A DNA stretch of 64,000 nt from Bacteroidota bacterium (lineage in GTDB: Bacteria; Bacteroidota; Bacteroidia; J057; JADKCL01), in assembly GCA_016718825.1 (NCBI GenBank), contig JADKCL010000014.1, forward strand, positions 124,001 through 188,000. Reading direction: 5' to 3'. The notes below the pieces were generated by a model that worked only from the letters and a program-made list of their open reading frames with translations, had not been told where the DNA came from and searched no databases. Below, piece after piece: positions 61,699 to 64,000 of this stretch (within the stretch, counting starts at the first letter, position 1; each line of letters starts with the position of its first letter). The position numbers and the translations under genes were made by a program.

Positions 61699-61758
61699 GC
61701 CACGAAGACACGGAGGCACGAAGGCAAGAATGACTTTGTGGCTTCGTGGCTTCGTGGC
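61699..61758. repeat. imperfect 25-bp inverted repeat (GCCACGAAG family)
   Basis: The left arm at 61699-61723 and the right arm at 61734-61758 match at 21 of 25 positions, loop 10 bases, built from repeated CACGAAG. It lies between divergent genes (proC and the sensor), so it is not a terminator for either; this looks like a dispersed intergenic repeat. Confidence 0.65.
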
Positions 61759-61831
61759 AAATCTTACACCCAATGCAAGAATCCAAAATTTGTAATTCCC
61801 GAATGGTTTGCAGACATTTCAACCTTAATCT

Positions 61832-64000
61832 ATGCAACACAAAGAAACAAAGCACTTCAGCTTGCGTTGGCTATTGCTGTTTTGGTTGTTGGGATGGGCT
61901 GGCAGCCTGTTTTCCCAATCGCCCGACCATACGCAGTATTCCTTGGACAATGGTTTGGCGAGTTCGATTGTGTATTCTGCGATTCAGGACAAGGATGGTT
62001 TTATCTGGTTTGCCACCGAATCCGGTGTGAGTCGCTTTGACGGAACGCATTTCCAGAACTTCACCGTCGGCGATGGCCTCGTCGGCAATGACGTGCTGCG
62101 GCTGTACGAGGACCACAAAGGCCGGATATGGTGTCTTTCCTTCAATCCACAGATCTGCTATTTCGAGAATGGGCAAATCCACAATCCGAAAACAGATCCC
62201 TGGTTGGATGCGGTCAAGGCTCGCAACTTTTTCCCATCCTTGATTGAAGATGGCCGGGGCGACCTTTGGCTTGCCGCTGACAATGGAAAACTCATCCAAA
62301 TCAATGCAGACCGCAAAGAAGTGAACGACTCGGTTTTTCCCGAATTGCTGCCTGGGAGTCTTTGGGGATTTTTTCTGGACAAAGACCGGCTGGCTGTCGC
62401 AGTCTGCAACTCCTTTGCCCATCCCTTGATCACAGGTGCTTCATCCATCCCGATCCAACCGCCCATGCCGCGTTGGCTTGCTCCCCGCATCGGCAATATC
62501 TCGGACCAAGCCGTGATCACTGCCATGGCCAACCAAGCCACCTTGTTTCTCAATCATTCAGCTTACCCGCTGCGACTTCCTCCTGAATTTGACAAAGCAG
62601 ATATCTTGTCTGTAACGCTCGACCGTGAACAAAATCTCTGGTTTGGTACCCGTGACGGAGCGCTGATGCTGTCTGACTTCGAATTGCACGACACGACCAT
62701 TCGCTACAGCAAGATCAGGAAATTTCTCCCGGGCCGCACGATTACTTCCATTTTGGAAGACCATGAAGGCAATCATTGGCTGACGTCCTTGGGCGAAGGC
62801 GTATTCTTCTTTTCCTCGATCCATGCGATTACCTATCAGCCTTTTCCCGAAATTGGAAATGCATTCGCCAACAAGGTCTTTGTCGATTCAAGAGGTGAGG
62901 TTTGGGTGGGATTTGACAAGAACATCTATGCCAAACTGACCCACGGAAACATGGAGATCCATCAGCTTCCGCGCGGCGCAAATGGGCGCGGACGCATGAA
63001 CGATATCTTTGAGGATCAGGGCGGAAACATTTTCTTGGCTACCGATGAATCCGTGGTGATCATCGATCGGTCGGGCAAAACGCATTACCATCAGCCTTAT
63101 GTCAAGGCCATTGCACAGGTGCCCAATGGGGACTATTATGTGAGCCATGGATGGCAAGTCAACCGCATCAAAAATTGCCCGCCTGCGCAATTTGAGCAGG
63201 CTTATGCACTTGCACGCAGCAGCCATGACCACCACATGATGACAAGGGCTACCTCATTGGCAACCACCGCCAATGGGAAATTGCTCTTGGGGACATTGCA
63301 TGGACTTTTTGAGGCGGAAAATGGGATTCTCAAGCAAATTGAGGCGGTACCGGCAGTGCCGATTTCGCACATCAAAACAGTCCCAAGTGGTCGCGTCTGG
63401 CTCAGTACCCTCAACAGCGGAATTGGATTCCTTGAAAATGGGAAATTTCATCCGGTAGCACCGGAACCGATGAATTCAGATATCTGCCATGACATTACCA
63501 TTGATGCATCCGGGATCGTGCACATAGCGACCAACCGGGGAATCACCCGCCTGGAGCCACTTGACGCTGCGGGAACTACTTTCAGAAGTCGCAGTTTTGG
63601 TAAAAGTTACGGCCTTGCCTCCGACGAGGTCAGGAGTGTCGCCACAGACAATGGCAAAGTATACGTGGCAACCGCCAAAGGGCTCACTGTCATCGATGCG
63701 GCGTTTCTCACCGGCAACCAACCAGCAGTGCGCCTGCATGCCAAGGCATTCACAGCCTCTGGAAAGGAACTTTCGTTGAATGGGGAAACGCTGCAACTTC
63801 AGGCGGATGACAATCAGTTTTCCTTGTTATTTACCGGAATCAGCTACCGCAACGCCAACAATGTCCAGTACCGTTATGTTTTGAGCAAGGACAATGAAGT
63901 CGGCGAATGGAATGCGACCTCGTCGCGGCGCTTGGACTTCCCCTATTTGAGTCCTGGCAAGTACAAATTACAGCTGGAGGCGATGATCGAAGGATTGCCC
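61832..64000 (+). CDS. two-component-type sensor with periplasmic propeller repeats (3' partial)
   Basis: The frame is open to the window end: 723 codons visible. Signal peptide or first membrane helix at about 10-30 (L-R-W-L-L-L-F-W-L-L-G-W-A-G-S-L-F-S-Q). Then Reg_prop-type propeller repeats: Y-S-L-D-N-G-L-A-S-S-I-V-Y, D-K-D-G-F-I-W-F-A-T-E-S-G-V-S-R-F-D-G and later D-x-x-G-x-x-W-x-x-T/G units. A Y_Y_Y-type beta domain starts at about 640 (N-Q-F-S-L-L-F-T-G-I-S-Y, then Y-R-Y-V-L-S). A membrane helix and a histidine kinase or DNA-binding output are expected beyond the window. Such proteins sense glycans or other extracellular signals; the ligand is unknown. Confidence 0.85.
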   Translation, partial: MQHKETKHFSLRWLLLFWLLGWAGSLFSQSPDHTQYSLDNGLASSIVYSAIQDKDGFIWFATESGVSRFDGTHFQNFTVGDGLVGNDVLRLYEDHKGRIWCLSFNPQICYFENGQIHNPKTDPWLDAVKARNFFPSLIEDGRGDLWLAADNGKLIQINADRKEVNDSVFPELLPGSLWGFFLDKDRLAVAVCNSFAHPLITGASSIPIQPPMPRWLAPRIGNISDQAVITAMANQATLFLNHSAYPLRLPPEFDKADILSVTLDREQNLWFGTRDGALMLSDFELHDTTIRYSKIRKFLPGRTITSILEDHEGNHWLTSLGEGVFFFSSIHAITYQPFPEIGNAFANKVFVDSRGEVWVGFDKNIYAKLTHGNMEIHQLPRGANGRGRMNDIFEDQGGNIFLATDESVVIIDRSGKTHYHQPYVKAIAQVPNGDYYVSHGWQVNRIKNCPPAQFEQAYALARSSHDHHMMTRATSLATTANGKLLLGTLHGLFEAENGILKQIEAVPAVPISHIKTVPSGRVWLSTLNSGIGFLENGKFHPVAPEPMNSDICHDITIDASGIVHIATNRGITRLEPLDAAGTTFRSRSFGKSYGLASDEVRSVATDNGKVYVATAKGLTVIDAAFLTGNQPAVRLHAKAFTASGKELSLNGETLQLQADDNQFSLLFTGISYRNANNVQYRYVLSKDNEVGEWNATSSRRLDFPYLSPGKYKLQLEAMIEGLP

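Overview
The window looks like chromosomal DNA of a Bacteroidota member, probably a saprospirian or chitinophagalean lineage. The support is: many secreted proteins ending in type IX secretion (T9SS) C-terminal sorting domains with YPNP/FPNP-type motifs, SprB/PKD-repeat proteins with a gliding-motility-type C-terminal domain, a DUF5686 outer-membrane protein, promoters of the TTG-N19-TAnnTTTG type, and almost no Shine-Dalgarno sites. No rRNA, tRNA, CRISPR array or complete insertion sequence was found.

Layout. 1-3.4 kb: the end of an amidohydrolase, two tandem small CxxC paralogues and two frame-broken genes. 3.7-10.4 kb: phosphodiester glycosidase, ceramidase-like membrane hydrolase, an ABC exporter pair, a Panacea-type toxin-antitoxin pair with a clear promoter/operator, and a sterol-desaturase-like enzyme. 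10.5-17.6 kb: a minus-strand housekeeping cluster (glyA, secreted beta protein, tatC, rpiB, M28 peptidase, membrane protein). 17.8-21.5 kb: outer-membrane and secreted proteins. 21.6-26 kb: a giant SprB/PKD/CHU_C adhesin-like gene broken by many frameshifts. 26.3-36.6 kb: an alpha-solenoid protein, then a run of T9SS cargo genes, a SUMF1-domain protein and a protein with five exact 22-residue repeats.

36.7-41.9 kb is the most unusual part. Three divergent paralogues of a Bacteroidota protein family of unknown function surround a 1.4 kb non-coding segment. That segment holds a ten-unit, strictly 11-bp tandem array, a shorter array of the same unit in the opposite orientation (so both arrays point toward the nearest paralogue), a 21-bp perfect hairpin, three GGCCC-N3-GGGCC hairpins and a 14-bp inverted repeat. 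It is followed by a truncated ATPase and a protein with a gap-free internal duplication.

42-58 kb is an accessory region: more solenoid-family genes, a polymorphic-toxin-44-like protein with a possible immunity remnant, a decayed thermolysin-like peptidase, two broken outer-membrane barrels, an intact type III restriction-modification pair, a remnant of a large Tc-toxin-like protein, and a 65-bp x 4 repeat. 58.5-64 kb returns to conserved genes: C-terminal processing protease, proC, and a two-component-type propeller sensor running off the right end.

Two things tie the window together. Exported and surface proteins dominate, served by T9SS and Tat. Conflict systems (Panacea toxin-antitoxin, type III R-M, toxin 44, Tc-like remnant) sit among repeats and broken genes. 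Frameshifts are concentrated in 1-3.4, 21.6-26 and 41.7-57.7 kb, while intervening genes are long and intact. At least one break is a single missing A in an A-run, so part of this may be assembly error rather than decay.
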